A DNA stretch of 64,000 bases from CAZVPF01 sp964628195 (GCA_964628195.1 CAZVPF010000007.1:1-64000), one strand, 5' to 3'. Positions 27,529 to 36,305 are shown, numbered from the stretch's first letter. Numbers and translations are program-made. Notes: generated by a model not told the origin, from the letters alone.

Positions 27529-27556
27529 ATTATACCACTTTCTCCCACTTAGTCAA
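27529..27556 (-). promoter_or_regulatory. dcw promoter with MraZ boxes
   Basis: Read on the minus strand: TTGACT (27556-27551), a 16-bp spacer, TATAAT (27534-27529). The spacer contains GTGGG-AGAAA-GTGGT, two MraZ-type repeats ten bases apart, and a CCC mirror follows. MraZ bound there would block RNA polymerase, giving autoregulation. Further GTGG motifs lie in the short leader. Confidence 0.75.
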
Positions 27557-27838
27557 ATATCTTTACCATGTTTTTTCCAAAGAATCCCATTTTATGGTCC
27601 ATCAGGGGGGGTTTAAGTCCGATAAAAGGTTGGGTGATATACAATATGTAGTAATTGAAGGACAGGTGTGTCTATATATAGGATTGTCCTTGGCGGAAAA
27701 AATTTTTTTATTTCAGTGGTGGACTGCTGTAAGACGCCAGTGGAAATTATAATTTCGACCAGAACATGAGAATAAACCTGTGCGCGTACACTAACCGCCC
27801 CAACATAGCCCCCTGTGAAAATAGGCAGTTTGGGCGGT
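27557..27838. other. Intergenic region between mraZ promoter and Mu-like operon
   Basis: Probably holds the left end of the Mu-like element, but the exact end is not resolved. AAGGACA (27658-27664) is repeated inverted at 27685-27691. AACCGCCC (27793-27800) pairs with GGGCGGTT (27832-27839) just beyond the HTH gene stop, a hairpin without a T tract that may weakly terminate the element operon. No reading frame is supported. Confidence 0.4.
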
Positions 27839-28147
27839 TTAATCTTCGTCGCTGACGGCAGTGCCGCCGCGAGTATCGACCAGGCCGACAATGCCCTGGT
27901 CATTGTAAATTTTTATCCATCTGCGCATGGTTCTCTCACCTACATTCAAGCTCGCGCAGATCATTTTTGGGGTATAAGTTGCCTTATAATCGCCGATGTT
28001 CTTGGAGGTATTAATCAATCGAATATAGTTATAAACGGCTCCTAATTTCCGATAGACCTCGCGCCGCTTCTTTTCCGATAACGATGACAACGAAAAGTAA
28101 GCTGAAAGTTCAATTTTTGCTTTGTCCATCGGGGGTATAAATTCCAT
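27839..28147 (-). CDS. Helix-turn-helix protein of the Mu-like element
   Basis: A 102-residue protein with a C-terminal helix-turn-helix of the Mu/IS-type kind: the stretch from MICASLNVGERTMRRWIKIY to GIVGLVDTRGG closely parallels the N-terminal HTH of the MuA protein in the same operon (GSLYRWIRDYRRDGLEGLIDNRGG). It may be a regulator of the element, like Mu C or Mor in position only, or a fragment of a duplicated transposase N-terminus. It is 38 bp downstream of the MuB gene and is the last gene of the operon. Confidence 0.65.
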   Translation of the reverse strand: MEFIPPMDKAKIELSAYFSLSSLSEKKRREVYRKLGAVYNYIRLINTSKNIGDYKATYTPKMICASLNVGERTMRRWIKIYNDQGIVGLVDTRGGTAVSDED

Positions 28148-28185
28148 TTCAATACCTCATTAAAAGCCTGTTAAACTCATATTAT

Positions 28186-29304
28186 TCACCCCGCGAAAGC
28201 CGCTTTTCGCTTCTCCCTCTCCCTGAATTCTTCAATCAGGCCGACGGGCAGCCTGGACCTTACGGGTAATTCAAGCTGCTCAAGTGCAAGCAAAATAACG
28301 ATCGAGTCGATAAAGCAGCCCTTTTGAATTACAGGGCTTAGGTGCAGGGCGTCTATGATCGTTCTGCATGTCCTCAGGCGTCCGCTGTGCGACGACTTAC
28401 TAATCCGGCAAAGCAGATCGACCGCATCGCCGGTCAACTTCACACCCCCATAAGTGTAAAGCTGTTTTATATCGTCCTCGGTGTATAAACCGCCGTCGCC
28501 ATCATCAGCCAGGGCGTCAAGGTCCAACTGAACCAAAACCCGGCTCATAAACTGCTCGAGGCTCTCGCAGCCGTGCTTGACGCGGTTTTGCTGAATAGTT
28601 CCGCAGAGCTCCTTGTTACCGGAAAGAATAAGCGGACAACGCCCCCGGACGGTTATCACCTGGCGAAGATGATCAAGCTGCTTAACGGTCAAACTCGATG
28701 CCTCGTCCAGTATCAAAATTTTCGGTTCCCTGTTGAGTTTCTCGATTATATTGGCAGTGGTCGTTTTTAGAACCGAAAGAACCGACCCGACACCTTTTGC
28801 GATCTCGTTAAATATCGCGATTTTGTTCATCGTGCTATCAAGGACAATATACACACACCGTGAATGAGTCCTGGCGTATTCCCGCAGGCATTCACTTTTA
28901 CCGTGTCCCGCGTCGCCGATTATAAGCGAAATCTTCGCTTCATTTCCGCCGCTCATCGCGTCCGTATGACGGATAACCGAATATATTTTTCTCGCAATAC
29001 TGGTCTCAACAAACTTCGGCGCGCTTCGGCTTTCGCGCTGGACAGTGCTCTCCATGAAACCCACGAGCTTACTTATCAGGCCTTCAATGTCGCCGCTGTA
29101 CTTGCCCCGCAAGAACTGTGAGATCATCGTTGAACTGACGCCGATCGAACCGGCAAGCCGGGCCTGTGATATATCCCGCTCGGACATAAACTCCGAAAGC
29201 TGCGAACGTATCTTCTCGACGCTCTCGTCGGTTATGCTCTCAGGCACGCGGTAGTGAACTACCCGTGCGGCGCGGTCCAGTGACTTGTAAAAATCGTTTT
29301 TCAT
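28186..29304 (-). CDS. MuB-type transposition ATPase
   Basis: A 372-residue AAA ATPase. An N-terminal helix-turn-helix (about residues 38-68, SQARLAGSIGVSSTMISQFL) precedes the ATPase core with Walker A GDAGHGKS (130-137) and Walker B LILDE (197-201). This HTH-plus-AAA layout is that of phage Mu B protein, which binds target DNA, forms filaments and delivers it to MuA, also giving target immunity. The ATG follows the MuA stop directly (TAGATG), so the two are translationally coupled. Confidence 0.9.
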   Translation of the reverse strand: MKNDFYKSLDRAARVVHYRVPESITDESVEKIRSQLSEFMSERDISQARLAGSIGVSSTMISQFLRGKYSGDIEGLISKLVGFMESTVQRESRSAPKFVETSIARKIYSVIRHTDAMSGGNEAKISLIIGDAGHGKSECLREYARTHSRCVYIVLDSTMNKIAIFNEIAKGVGSVLSVLKTTTANIIEKLNREPKILILDEASSLTVKQLDHLRQVITVRGRCPLILSGNKELCGTIQQNRVKHGCESLEQFMSRVLVQLDLDALADDGDGGLYTEDDIKQLYTYGGVKLTGDAVDLLCRISKSSHSGRLRTCRTIIDALHLSPVIQKGCFIDSIVILLALEQLELPVRSRLPVGLIEEFREREKRKAAFAG

Positions 29305-31251
29305 CTAATCAAATAACCCCAAATCAAGCAGCGGTTTCTTCGGCTTCTCCTCTTTCACACCGATGGGGATATCCAGGTCGATAATATGCGTCGTGCCCTC
29401 TGCGCCTGCTGCCTTTTTGACGGCCCGCTGAATTTCGCGGCGTCTGTGCCTGGTCACCTGCCCGTCAAGCGGCGTCCTAACAGGCTTGATATTCTTCTGC
29501 ACATCATCGCTCTCGGCTTCCCGTGTGCGGTCCCTGGCCGACATAATCGCAAGCCTGGTCAAGTCTGAACTCGCGGTAAGCCGTTTATTGACTGCATCTG
29601 AAACGAATTTTTTCGCTTTTGCTTTCTGCCGGAGGGCCTTGCGGAGATCCTCCTCGTCGACCTTGCTGCCGTAGCCGACAAGCTGTGCCTGTTCTGCGAT
29701 CGCAACAAATTCCATCTTTCCGGCGCAGTAAACCCAAACCCTGCTCATATCATCCGGGTCATAAGATGCCCGGACAACCCGGCCCTGGTATTGCATAAGG
29801 GCGGCATCGTACTGCCCGTAATAAACTCCGTGAATTCGGATACCGTTTTTCCCGACTTTAAGCTCACCAGTCCAGACGCGAGTAAGCAGGTCAAGCACAC
29901 CATCGGCAAGCCTGCGGACCGAAACCCTGGAAGATAACACCTCGTTCGGAGTCTGGCCGTTCATCCCCTCGCCGCTGTGCGCGGAATTATTATAAACCTC
30001 GATGTATTCGCCCAAAAGCTGCTCGAACGTTTCAAGATTGTTCGCGTTTTTAATTGCGCGCTCAGCTTTCAAAAGCTCCTGCAATTTTTCGGGCTTTACG
30101 CGAGAATGTTTCCCGCAGTAGGTGTCGAAAGTCTTAGTAAACTGCATGTCCAGTGTGTCGAAAAACCGCTCGACCTTTTTCGCCTGCGGGTGATAAGGCT
30201 GCGCAAATGAAACGTCGATTCCCATCAAGCCGTAAAGGCCGGTAAAGTGTGTCTCATCGATATAGCCCGCATCCAGGGCGCGGCGTTTTTTTCGTCCGGC
30301 TTTGGTAACGCCGGTCCACATCTGCGAGTCGTAATCCCTGCCGTTGTCGATCTTGACCATCGACGGCGGCCCGTGTTTAACGATCGCCCGGCGTGTGGCC
30401 TGTAAAATAGTCGTCTGGTTCGGGCTTGTCGAAACATAAAACCCGACAACCGCGCGGCTGCGGCTGTCCTGCCAGGCGGTCAGCCAGGGACGGACCCATT
30501 TACCCCGATGCCGGATAAAACAATTAAACTGGTGGTGATCGCCGACCCATATATCGCCGGGCTCGATGCTGTCGATATCCGTCTGGATATACGGTGCGCA
30601 TTTCGCCTCGTAGGCCTCTTTTCCCTCGCGGTACCGAACGAGAACGGCTTTCGGAATTCGGTCCTTTACCAGCCGCCTCATACTTGAAAGAGATGGTATT
30701 TTCCAGCCCTTTGAATGTCTTTTATCCAAGTGTTCAACCATAATTAAGCACTGTCTAAGGCTCAATCTTTTTTCGTCCAGGTAGAGGCTTTTGAAATACT
30801 CGAAAGCCTCCTCGGTGATAATGTCGTCACGATACCTGCCGCCCCTGTTGTCGATAAGGCCCTCCAGCCCGTCCCGCCTGTAATCTCTTATCCAGCGGTA
30901 AAGGCTGCCCTGGGAGATGCCCTCCTGCTTGCAGAATATTTTTACCGCATCGGTCCGGTTCTTTCCGCTGCGGACAAGCTGAGCGGAAAATTTCTCGAAC
31001 TGCTTGACCAGGCCCAGCCGCTTCAATGCCTGGTCTTTTTTTTCGCCCGCGATCGCAGATGGGTCTATCTGTTTTGTCAAATGTTCGGGGAAATAAATAT
31101 CCGAAAGCCGGGGGTCGCCCCGTAAGGGCAGGGCCCAGATGCCCGCTGTTTTCTTTGCTCCGCGCAGCTTGCCTGACCTGCACATTTGGCGAACCCGGCT
31201 TTCGGACATGTTCATTTTAACCGCTGCTGTTTTAATGTCAATATACTGCAT
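29305..31251 (-). CDS. MuA-type DDE transposase
   Basis: A 648-residue transposase. Residues 1-45 form an excisionase-like HTH (MSESRVRQMCRSGKLRGAKK), and 95-140 a second HTH of the Mu end-binding type. The RNase H-fold core follows with catalytic D238 (IWVGDHH), D302 (KIDNGRD) and E361 (KKVERFF), then a beta-barrel C-terminal domain with the YYGQYDAAL segment. MuA cuts and joins the element ends to target DNA during replicative transposition. The catalytic triad is complete, so the enzyme could be active. Its ATG lies three bases after the tape-measure stop, placing the transposase downstream of structural genes, unlike phage Mu. Confidence 0.93.
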   Translation of the reverse strand: MQYIDIKTAAVKMNMSESRVRQMCRSGKLRGAKKTAGIWALPLRGDPRLSDIYFPEHLTKQIDPSAIAGEKKDQALKRLGLVKQFEKFSAQLVRSGKNRTDAVKIFCKQEGISQGSLYRWIRDYRRDGLEGLIDNRGGRYRDDIITEEAFEYFKSLYLDEKRLSLRQCLIMVEHLDKRHSKGWKIPSLSSMRRLVKDRIPKAVLVRYREGKEAYEAKCAPYIQTDIDSIEPGDIWVGDHHQFNCFIRHRGKWVRPWLTAWQDSRSRAVVGFYVSTSPNQTTILQATRRAIVKHGPPSMVKIDNGRDYDSQMWTGVTKAGRKKRRALDAGYIDETHFTGLYGLMGIDVSFAQPYHPQAKKVERFFDTLDMQFTKTFDTYCGKHSRVKPEKLQELLKAERAIKNANNLETFEQLLGEYIEVYNNSAHSGEGMNGQTPNEVLSSRVSVRRLADGVLDLLTRVWTGELKVGKNGIRIHGVYYGQYDAALMQYQGRVVRASYDPDDMSRVWVYCAGKMEFVAIAEQAQLVGYGSKVDEEDLRKALRQKAKAKKFVSDAVNKRLTASSDLTRLAIMSARDRTREAESDDVQKNIKPVRTPLDGQVTRHRRREIQRAVKKAAGAEGTTHIIDLDIPIGVKEEKPKKPLLDLGLFD

Positions 31252-31254
31252 CGC

Positions 31255-32778
31255 TCAATAGTCCTGAGTTATGCGAGGCCCGCTTTCATCGTCGCCGATG
31301 CGCGGGTTATAGATAGTGTTGTTTTCATTAATTATGACGTTACTGCCGCTCGAGACGCCGCGCAGGCCCTCGAATCTTTCCTGCGGCGACATTTCCTGCC
31401 ATTCGGCCCGGAGCGGGTCGAACGATGGGTGACCGCTGTACTCACCGATGATCTGCTGCCGCTGCTGATCGGGCAGGTTCTGCTGCCAATAATCAAAAGC
31501 GGCGCGCTCTTTAAGCGCGTTCGGAGTGTCAATGAAATTATGCTGGTACAGCCAGTACATAGGATTTCTGCGCTCGTAAACTTTCAGTGCAGCGGCGCCG
31601 ATCTGGCGAACTTGCTCCATGTATTTTTCGTCGGTCGTGACATCGGTCTTGACGTAATCGGCGACGTTGGAGGCGACGGCATCAATCGCGCCCAGGCTGC
31701 CCATCCTCTGGGTTTCCTCGTCTCTTTCAAGCCTCGCACCTTTAGGGCCTGCTGCAACCTCCAGGCCCCGACTAATATCGCCCCTGTCGGCGGTCAGCAG
31801 CTTATAGACACCCGATGCGGCTTCGGTCCCGTATGCTTTAGTCAACATTTCATAAAACCGGCCTTTGTCCATGCTCAGCCGCTTCTGCTGCAAGGTCGAA
31901 AACAGCTTCGTCGGATCGCTTGAAACCCGTTCATTTATGCCATAGCTGGACAGGTCGGCGGTAGGGGCCCTGCCGATCGCCTCGATCGTCGCGGCGGGCA
32001 TTGACTGCAACTTCCGGCCCGTTTCGCCTCGTGCCAGGACAGCTATATTTTCGACAGCCTGGGCCGGACCCCAGCCCATAGCGCGCATGGTCGGTCCTGC
32101 CCGGCCCAGCGCGCCGATAACTTCCTGGTCAGTGAGGCCGGAAGATGCAGCAGCGTTAGAGATCATGCGCCTAAAACCGCCCTGCTGCTGCGGTGTGGTC
32201 ATGCCCCAACCAGCCATCATCTTGATAAGCTCAGGCGTCGCGTCCCCGCCGTGCCTGGCCCCATAGCCCAACATGCCCCGCAGGCCCGCATCGTACTGTT
32301 GCGGCGTCAAATCGCCGCTGTCGACAAGGCCCTTGAACTGCCTGGTATATTCATTTACGATGGGAAGTCCGAGCTTGCGGGATACGCCCGTATCGGCAAG
32401 CAGCAGGGAAGTTTCTTTCGTTATCTTCTCGCGTGATTTTTCATCGAACGCGCCCAGGGCCTCGAACAGGTTTTCGTAAGCGCCGCGAAGCGCTTCGACA
32501 TCGCGGACCGCCTCGTCGCTTTTTTCCTTGAGGCCATCGAAAAATTTAGCGAGTTCCTTGCCCGCCGCGATCGCCGCTGCGCCGAGCCCCGCCAGGCCCA
32601 TCCCCCCGGCAAGCTGTTTGAACTTGCTGAGCAGGCCCTCGGACGCCTGCGAAGATTTTTTCGCAGACTGTTCGGTAGTGGCCCCGGTCTGTTCGGTCTT
32701 TCGCTTTATGTCGTCAAGCTGCTGCTTTGCCTTGTCGGCATCTTGAAGATTTATTTTGTAATTAATGTCTTTAGCCAT
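31255..32778 (-). CDS. Phage tail tape-measure-like protein
   Basis: A 507-residue protein with the opening of tape measure proteins: a charged helical start (DADKAKQQLDDIKRKTEQTG), a serine/alanine-rich stretch, then a glycine/alanine hydrophobic segment (GGMGLAGLGAAAIAAG) and long predicted helices. Tape measures set tail length and are usually 700-2000 residues, so this one is short. The C-terminal part (SNVIINENNTIYNPRIGDD) resembles tails of such proteins. It stands between the capsid gene, from which a terminator separates it, and MuA. No tail tube or assembly chaperone genes flank it, which is unusual. Confidence 0.65.
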   Translation of the reverse strand: MAKDINYKINLQDADKAKQQLDDIKRKTEQTGATTEQSAKKSSQASEGLLSKFKQLAGGMGLAGLGAAAIAAGKELAKFFDGLKEKSDEAVRDVEALRGAYENLFEALGAFDEKSREKITKETSLLLADTGVSRKLGLPIVNEYTRQFKGLVDSGDLTPQQYDAGLRGMLGYGARHGGDATPELIKMMAGWGMTTPQQQGGFRRMISNAAASSGLTDQEVIGALGRAGPTMRAMGWGPAQAVENIAVLARGETGRKLQSMPAATIEAIGRAPTADLSSYGINERVSSDPTKLFSTLQQKRLSMDKGRFYEMLTKAYGTEAASGVYKLLTADRGDISRGLEVAAGPKGARLERDEETQRMGSLGAIDAVASNVADYVKTDVTTDEKYMEQVRQIGAAALKVYERRNPMYWLYQHNFIDTPNALKERAAFDYWQQNLPDQQRQQIIGEYSGHPSFDPLRAEWQEMSPQERFEGLRGVSSGSNVIINENNTIYNPRIGDDESGPRITQDY

Positions 32779-32795
32779 TGTACGAGCCTCTTTCT

Positions 32796-32840
32796 AAAAA
32801 ACCCCGACGGCCCTGAAAGACTGCGTACAGGACCGCCGGG
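32796..32840 (-). terminator. Intrinsic terminator after the capsid gene
   Basis: On the minus strand a 13-bp stem (32840-32828 with 32815-32803, with G-U pairs) closes a 12-base loop and is followed by six T residues. It begins 15 bp after the capsid stop and would reduce transcription into the tape-measure and transposase genes. Confidence 0.85.
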
Positions 32841-32854
32841 TAATGTCCAGGAGA

Positions 32855-34070
32855 TCAGGCGATATCATTCATTAGAGCCACGATCGGCCCGACATCGCTG
32901 GTGTCACCCACACCGTATTCGTTATTAAAGTCAATGCGCTCGATCGCTCTAAGGCCAAGCTGGTCGGTCGTGAAGTAAGCGTCCCTGCTGCTCTCGACGG
33001 TAAGCTGCCTGCGGTCACCAAGAAAAGCCCCGAGCGACAGGTCGCCCAAGATAAGCGGGATATGATCGGCAGCCGCGCCGGTCGGCGTAAACGGCATCGA
33101 GGAAACAAATTCGACCGGGTAGCCGTAAAAAGTGCGCTGCTTTGTCCCGGCGAGAATTTCGGCGATCTTCGCGACGCCCCCACCTTGAGCCAAATCCATC
33201 ATAACCGTAAAAAAGAACTTTTTATTACAATAGAACTTCGCGTTTTCATCGGCCTCATCTGGCAATAAACCGATAAGGGCGAGGATATCTTCAAGCGTAA
33301 TCGAACTGTAGGCGCCGCCGGTTTCCTGATAGTAAATGCCCGCAGCGTTTGTCGGGTCGGCGTCGATATTCATAAAGGCCTGGATAATGCCGGTCACGCC
33401 GAAATAATCGCTGGTGCCGTCGCCCATGAAGCCGAGCTCGTCCTCTTTTTTCGCAAACTCACGCATCATGGACCTGCCGACGATCTCGCCGACCGCGAAC
33501 GCGGAGTCTTCAGTAAGCTCGTTCGAGATAACGGTTAGTGCAGCCATCTTGAAGCAGTTCAGCCCCAACATGCCGAGCGAAATATCGCTGGCCGTGATGG
33601 TCGAGCCCTGACCGATCTTGTAAACAGTAACGCCATCCGTGACCCTCGGCCATTGCTGCGAATCCCTGGTCATAGGATAAACAGCAGCGTTTCGACGATA
33701 GACGCCGAACCTGCCGAGCTGCTCGATGAGACGTGAACTGTACTCGGTCGGAACGAGCGCAGCCCCATCAACGATCTGCAAAGAATCCATTGCTTTTTTC
33801 GATGAAGTCGAGACTCTTATCGCGGACTTTACCCAGCGAAGCCAGGACGAAACCACCGAACTCTTTTGCCAGCGCCTCGGAGCCCCAAAAGCCGGTATAA
33901 TTCCCGGCCTTCATGGACGCGTCCAGGACGGCATGTCCGATGGATTTCAATTGCTTCTGATTCGATCGAGCAAAGTCTTTCAGTTCACGGACTTCGCTTT
34001 CGTATTTTTCAAGTTTGTCGGAAACGGCGCTGAAACCTTTTTCGACGTTTTCGATTGTTGCGTAGTTCAT
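32855..34070 (-). CDS. HK97-type major capsid protein, split by a one-base frameshift
   Basis: The ATG at 34070 (MNYATIENVEKGF) opens a coiled, charged scaffold-like region (delta domain, about residues 1-60), which runs into FGGFVLASLGKVRDKSLDFIE. The frame then changes at a run of six A (T6 on the plus strand, 33794-33799), after which the other frame continues AMDSLQIVDGAALVPTEYSSRL, PMTRDSQQWPRV and the rest of the capsid fold. Removing one A gives a continuous 404-residue protein, normal for HK97 capsids. Without that, translation stops 10 codons later. It could be a sequencing indel, a real inactivation or slippage. The prohead protease upstream would remove the delta domain. Confidence 0.82.
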
Positions 34071-34131
34071 TTTTATATCCTTAAAATTGTTCGTCAATTA
34101 ACTTTTTCACAAGCGGCACATGGCACATAAC

Positions 34132-34158
34132 GCGCGGGGGTGTGCCACGCCCCCGCGC
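34132..34158. other. Nine-base-pair GC-rich hairpin
   Basis: GCGCGGGGG (34132-34140) pairs perfectly with CCCCCGCGC (34150-34158) around a nine-base loop, in the gap between the prohead protease and capsid genes. No T tract follows on either strand. It may stabilise or process the capsid mRNA. Confidence 0.55.
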
Positions 34159-34264
34159 AACTCCACGGAAAGGAAAAATCTTAAGCGTTCTCCCGCACCG
34201 GGCAGCCAAACATGCAGCAGCAGGAGAACCAGCCGCATGTAAGCTCTGTCCCGGCGAACGCTTC

Positions 34265-35086
34265 TCATAAGAACAAAGCAGCATAATCTGGCTCAAAGGC
34301 CTTGCCGCATTGGTCATCCAGGTTATCAAAGATCGGATCGTCCGGCTCGTCGTCATCGTCAATCGAGCCGTCGAGCGGGAGATCTAAAAGATATTCAGCA
34401 AATTCAGTTGCGTGGCGATCGCTGTCGTCGAGCACGGCAATCTCCATCGGTGAGAAGTGCTTAGATTTTTCAGCAAAGCTCAGGTCTGAGTAACACTCAT
34501 CAAGCTGTTCGGCGACTGACCACATCTTCTCAACCGCGCGACAAAAAACATCAGCCTGCTCGTCATCGCTCAGTGCCTCGTAGTCAGACCAGGCTCTTTT
34601 TGCCGCGACGAAAGATGACTTTACGCCCGCGTTTCGGTTGGACGGCACAGCGACCAGGGAGATCTCGTAAAGCTCGGCGTCGGTGATGACATTGACAGTC
34701 TGCCCGGCCTCATTATCGTATCGCTGCTCAGACTTCAAGACGCCGAAGCCGACGGAAACGGCGGTCATGGAGCCATCGGCGTATAATCGCCAGTATTGCT
34801 CAGCGAGCTCGGAACTGCCAAACTTGATAGTTGCCCAAAGCCCTGCCTTATCGATCCAGATCGATGAACACCGTCCAACCACAGGCGGGGTCCCATCCTC
34901 AAAAACGTGACGATGGCAAGCAAGCACCACGGGATTTTTTTTATAAGCGGCGAGGTGTTTTTTAAAGGCGGATGGCAGAATGCGGTCGCCGTCACGGTCC
35001 AAACTACCGTCCGAAGCCAAGACCCGAATGGACCGCTTCTCGATGTCGATTTTTTTCTCTACAGCGTTGAAATATTTTGTGCTCAA
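34265..35086 (-). CDS. HK97-type prohead protease
   Basis: A 273-residue protein with the fold signatures of caudoviral prohead proteases: DRDGDRILPSAF, the catalytic-histidine region VVLACHRHVFEDGTPPVVGR, MTAVSVGF with the likely serine, and ELYEISLVAVPSNRNAGV. The protease cleaves scaffold domains inside the procapsid. The frame opens further upstream, but the TTG at 35086 has AGGGAGGG at six bases and is preferred. An acidic C-terminal extension (DGSIDDDDEPDD) is extra. It directly precedes the capsid gene, the normal order for HK97 modules. Confidence 0.88.
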   Translation of the reverse strand: MSTKYFNAVEKKIDIEKRSIRVLASDGSLDRDGDRILPSAFKKHLAAYKKNPVVLACHRHVFEDGTPPVVGRCSSIWIDKAGLWATIKFGSSELAEQYWRLYADGSMTAVSVGFGVLKSEQRYDNEAGQTVNVITDAELYEISLVAVPSNRNAGVKSSFVAAKRAWSDYEALSDDEQADVFCRAVEKMWSVAEQLDECYSDLSFAEKSKHFSPMEIAVLDDSDRHATEFAEYLLDLPLDGSIDDDDEPDDPIFDNLDDQCGKAFEPDYAALFL

Positions 35087-35119
35087 ATTATGGCCCTCCC
35101 TGGCCAATCCTGAAATCCA

Positions 35120-35533
35120 TCATTTTTTTTTGCTGCTCTCATTTGCGGCGACCAAGGCGGCAAGAGCAAAACGAAGCGCATCAAAATCATCGCCCCGGTC
35201 GTTAATAAATTCCTTTGTTTTAGCGGAAATAATGGCGTCGATTTGCGCAGAAAACTCGGGGCGCGACGCCTTGAGTAACTGGACGAAATAAACACTGGCG
35301 CATTCAAGCGAGCTGAGATCGTCCACCAGGGGTTTGAGCTCAAAACTTTCAAAATCAGCAGCAACGACATCGATCTCTTCGCGCTTCAGTCGAAGCGCTT
35401 CTTCCAAAGCGGTGGAAAAAAGAGATGCGATCCGGTCGGAAATTTCCGCGCAGCCATCATCCCAGGCGTTACTAAATAGCGTTTCGTGATAAAGCCGATC
35501 AAACAATTCGCTCGTCTCAATTTGGTTTTTCAT
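35120..35533 (-). CDS. Hypothetical helical protein of the Mu-like element
   Basis: A 137-residue, mostly helical acidic protein (MKNQIETSELFDRLYHETLF onward), not recognised. The ATG at 35533 has AAAGG upstream; the frame opens five codons earlier. It ends 33 bp before the protease gene start and follows the RHH gene in the same operon. A structural or packaging role is possible by position, but nothing in the sequence shows it. Confidence 0.6.
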   Translation of the reverse strand: MKNQIETSELFDRLYHETLFSNAWDDGCAEISDRIASLFSTALEEALRLKREEIDVVAADFESFELKPLVDDLSSLECASVYFVQLLKASRPEFSAQIDAIISAKTKEFINDRGDDFDALRFALAALVAANESSKKK

Positions 35534-35554
35534 TTTGCAGCCTTTCAAAAAAAA

Positions 35555-35728
35555 TTATACTTTATCGCTATCATCTCCACTGCTACAATATTCAGTGGAT
35601 AAACGCTCAATTAAAGATTGAACGGCGGCGTTTGTAACCGACCGACGTTCCCGCCGTGCACGAGCAGCAGCAAGTTCCAGGGCTTGCGGGTCACGAATCA
35701 ATATAGATTTGGGTGTTCTTAAAGGCAT
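35555..35728 (-). CDS. Small ribbon-helix-helix (Arc-type) protein
   Basis: A 57-residue protein opening MPLRTPKSILIRDPQALELA. The order of a short strand (KSILIRD), a basic helix (ALELAAARARRERRS) and a second helix (TNAAVQSLIERL) is that of Arc/CopG ribbon-helix-helix regulators. It is the first gene of the leftward element operon, the place of ner or cro-like early regulators, and probably represses one of the two overlapping promoters. AGGG precedes the ATG. Its stop lies 22 bp before the next gene. Confidence 0.65.
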   Translation of the reverse strand: MPLRTPKSILIRDPQALELAAARARRERRSVTNAAVQSLIERLSTEYCSSGDDSDKV

Positions 35729-35756
35729 TTTCAAAAACCCTGAACAGTGTTACATA

Positions 35757-35785
35757 TTGTTAGTTAGTGTATTATCGGATATACA
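35757..35785 (+). promoter_or_regulatory. Repressor promoter (rightward)
   Basis: TTGTTA (35757-35762), a 17-bp spacer and TATACA (35780-35785) drive the XRE repressor. It overlaps the leftward promoter face to face, so only one can be occupied at a time. ACATATTGTT and ATACATTGTT repeats here may be operators. Confidence 0.6.
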
Positions 35786-35798
35786 TTGTTGCTGTCAA
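35771..35798 (-). promoter_or_regulatory. Element operon promoter (leftward)
   Basis: On the minus strand a consensus TTGACA (35798-35793), a 16-bp spacer and GATAAT (35776-35771). It would drive the whole RHH-to-HTH operon and overlaps the repressor promoter, forming a lysogeny-type switch. Confidence 0.65.
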
Positions 35799-35817
35799 TA
35801 ATAAATATTAGGAAAAT

Positions 35818-36291
35818 ATGAAAAAAAATAACGCTAAAAGCATTAATTTTGGTGAAAGATTGAAGCAAGTTCGTAAGGACAAAGGACTTAGCCAGTCTGA
35901 ACTAGCCGAAAAAATGGGTTATAAACAAAGTGCAACAATATCAAACCTTGAAATAAATAAATCTACCCCCGACATTAACACTCTCAAAAAGCTTTCGGAA
36001 ATACTCGAAGTTGACCTGCATTGGCTCATAACCGGTGATATATACAGGGAATACAAGCTGAAATTCATGCAATTATACAGCTATATAAATAAGGAAATAG
36101 GTGATTTGTCCCAGCAAAATCATCGCCTTGCCGCTGAGATCGCCGAGATAGAAAAAAATCCAGGAACCGACAAGGCTGTAGATGAAGATATTATCAATAT
36201 GAAATCCGTTTGGATTAGACGAAACCGCGAAAAAATGCTTTCGCTGGACAAACAAAGAATTGCAATGACTGAACTGGTTTCGTGGGAATGA
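35818..36291 (+). CDS. XRE-family repressor (cI-like)
   Basis: A 157-residue protein with an N-terminal XRE helix-turn-helix (residues 11-70: FGERLKQVRKDKGLSQSELAEKMGY, then ATISNLEINKSTPD) and a C-terminal coiled region (DLSQQNHRLAAEIAEIEKN), likely for oligomerisation. No peptidase S24 domain is present, so induction would not be by LexA-like self-cleavage. It is divergent from the element operon across overlapping promoters, the position of a lysogenic repressor. The AGGA before the ATG is clear. It is visibly more AT-rich than the structural genes. Confidence 0.88.
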   Translation: MKKNNAKSINFGERLKQVRKDKGLSQSELAEKMGYKQSATISNLEINKSTPDINTLKKLSEILEVDLHWLITGDIYREYKLKFMQLYSYINKEIGDLSQQNHRLAAEIAEIEKNPGTDKAVDEDIINMKSVWIRRNREKMLSLDKQRIAMTELVSWE

Positions 36292-36305
36292 CTTTCAAAG
36301 GTTAT

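Noticed and set aside
33780..33810. Programmed ribosomal frameshifting in the capsid gene
   Set aside because: The six-A run is not in the phase of a -1 slippery heptamer, a +1 shift would be needed, and frameshifting between delta domain and shell is not known for HK97 capsids. An indel is simpler.
34081..34362. A 93-codon minus-strand frame overlapping the prohead protease end
   Set aside because: It lies in another frame across the protease C-terminus and the intergenic hairpin, has arginine-rich shadow composition and no ribosome site.
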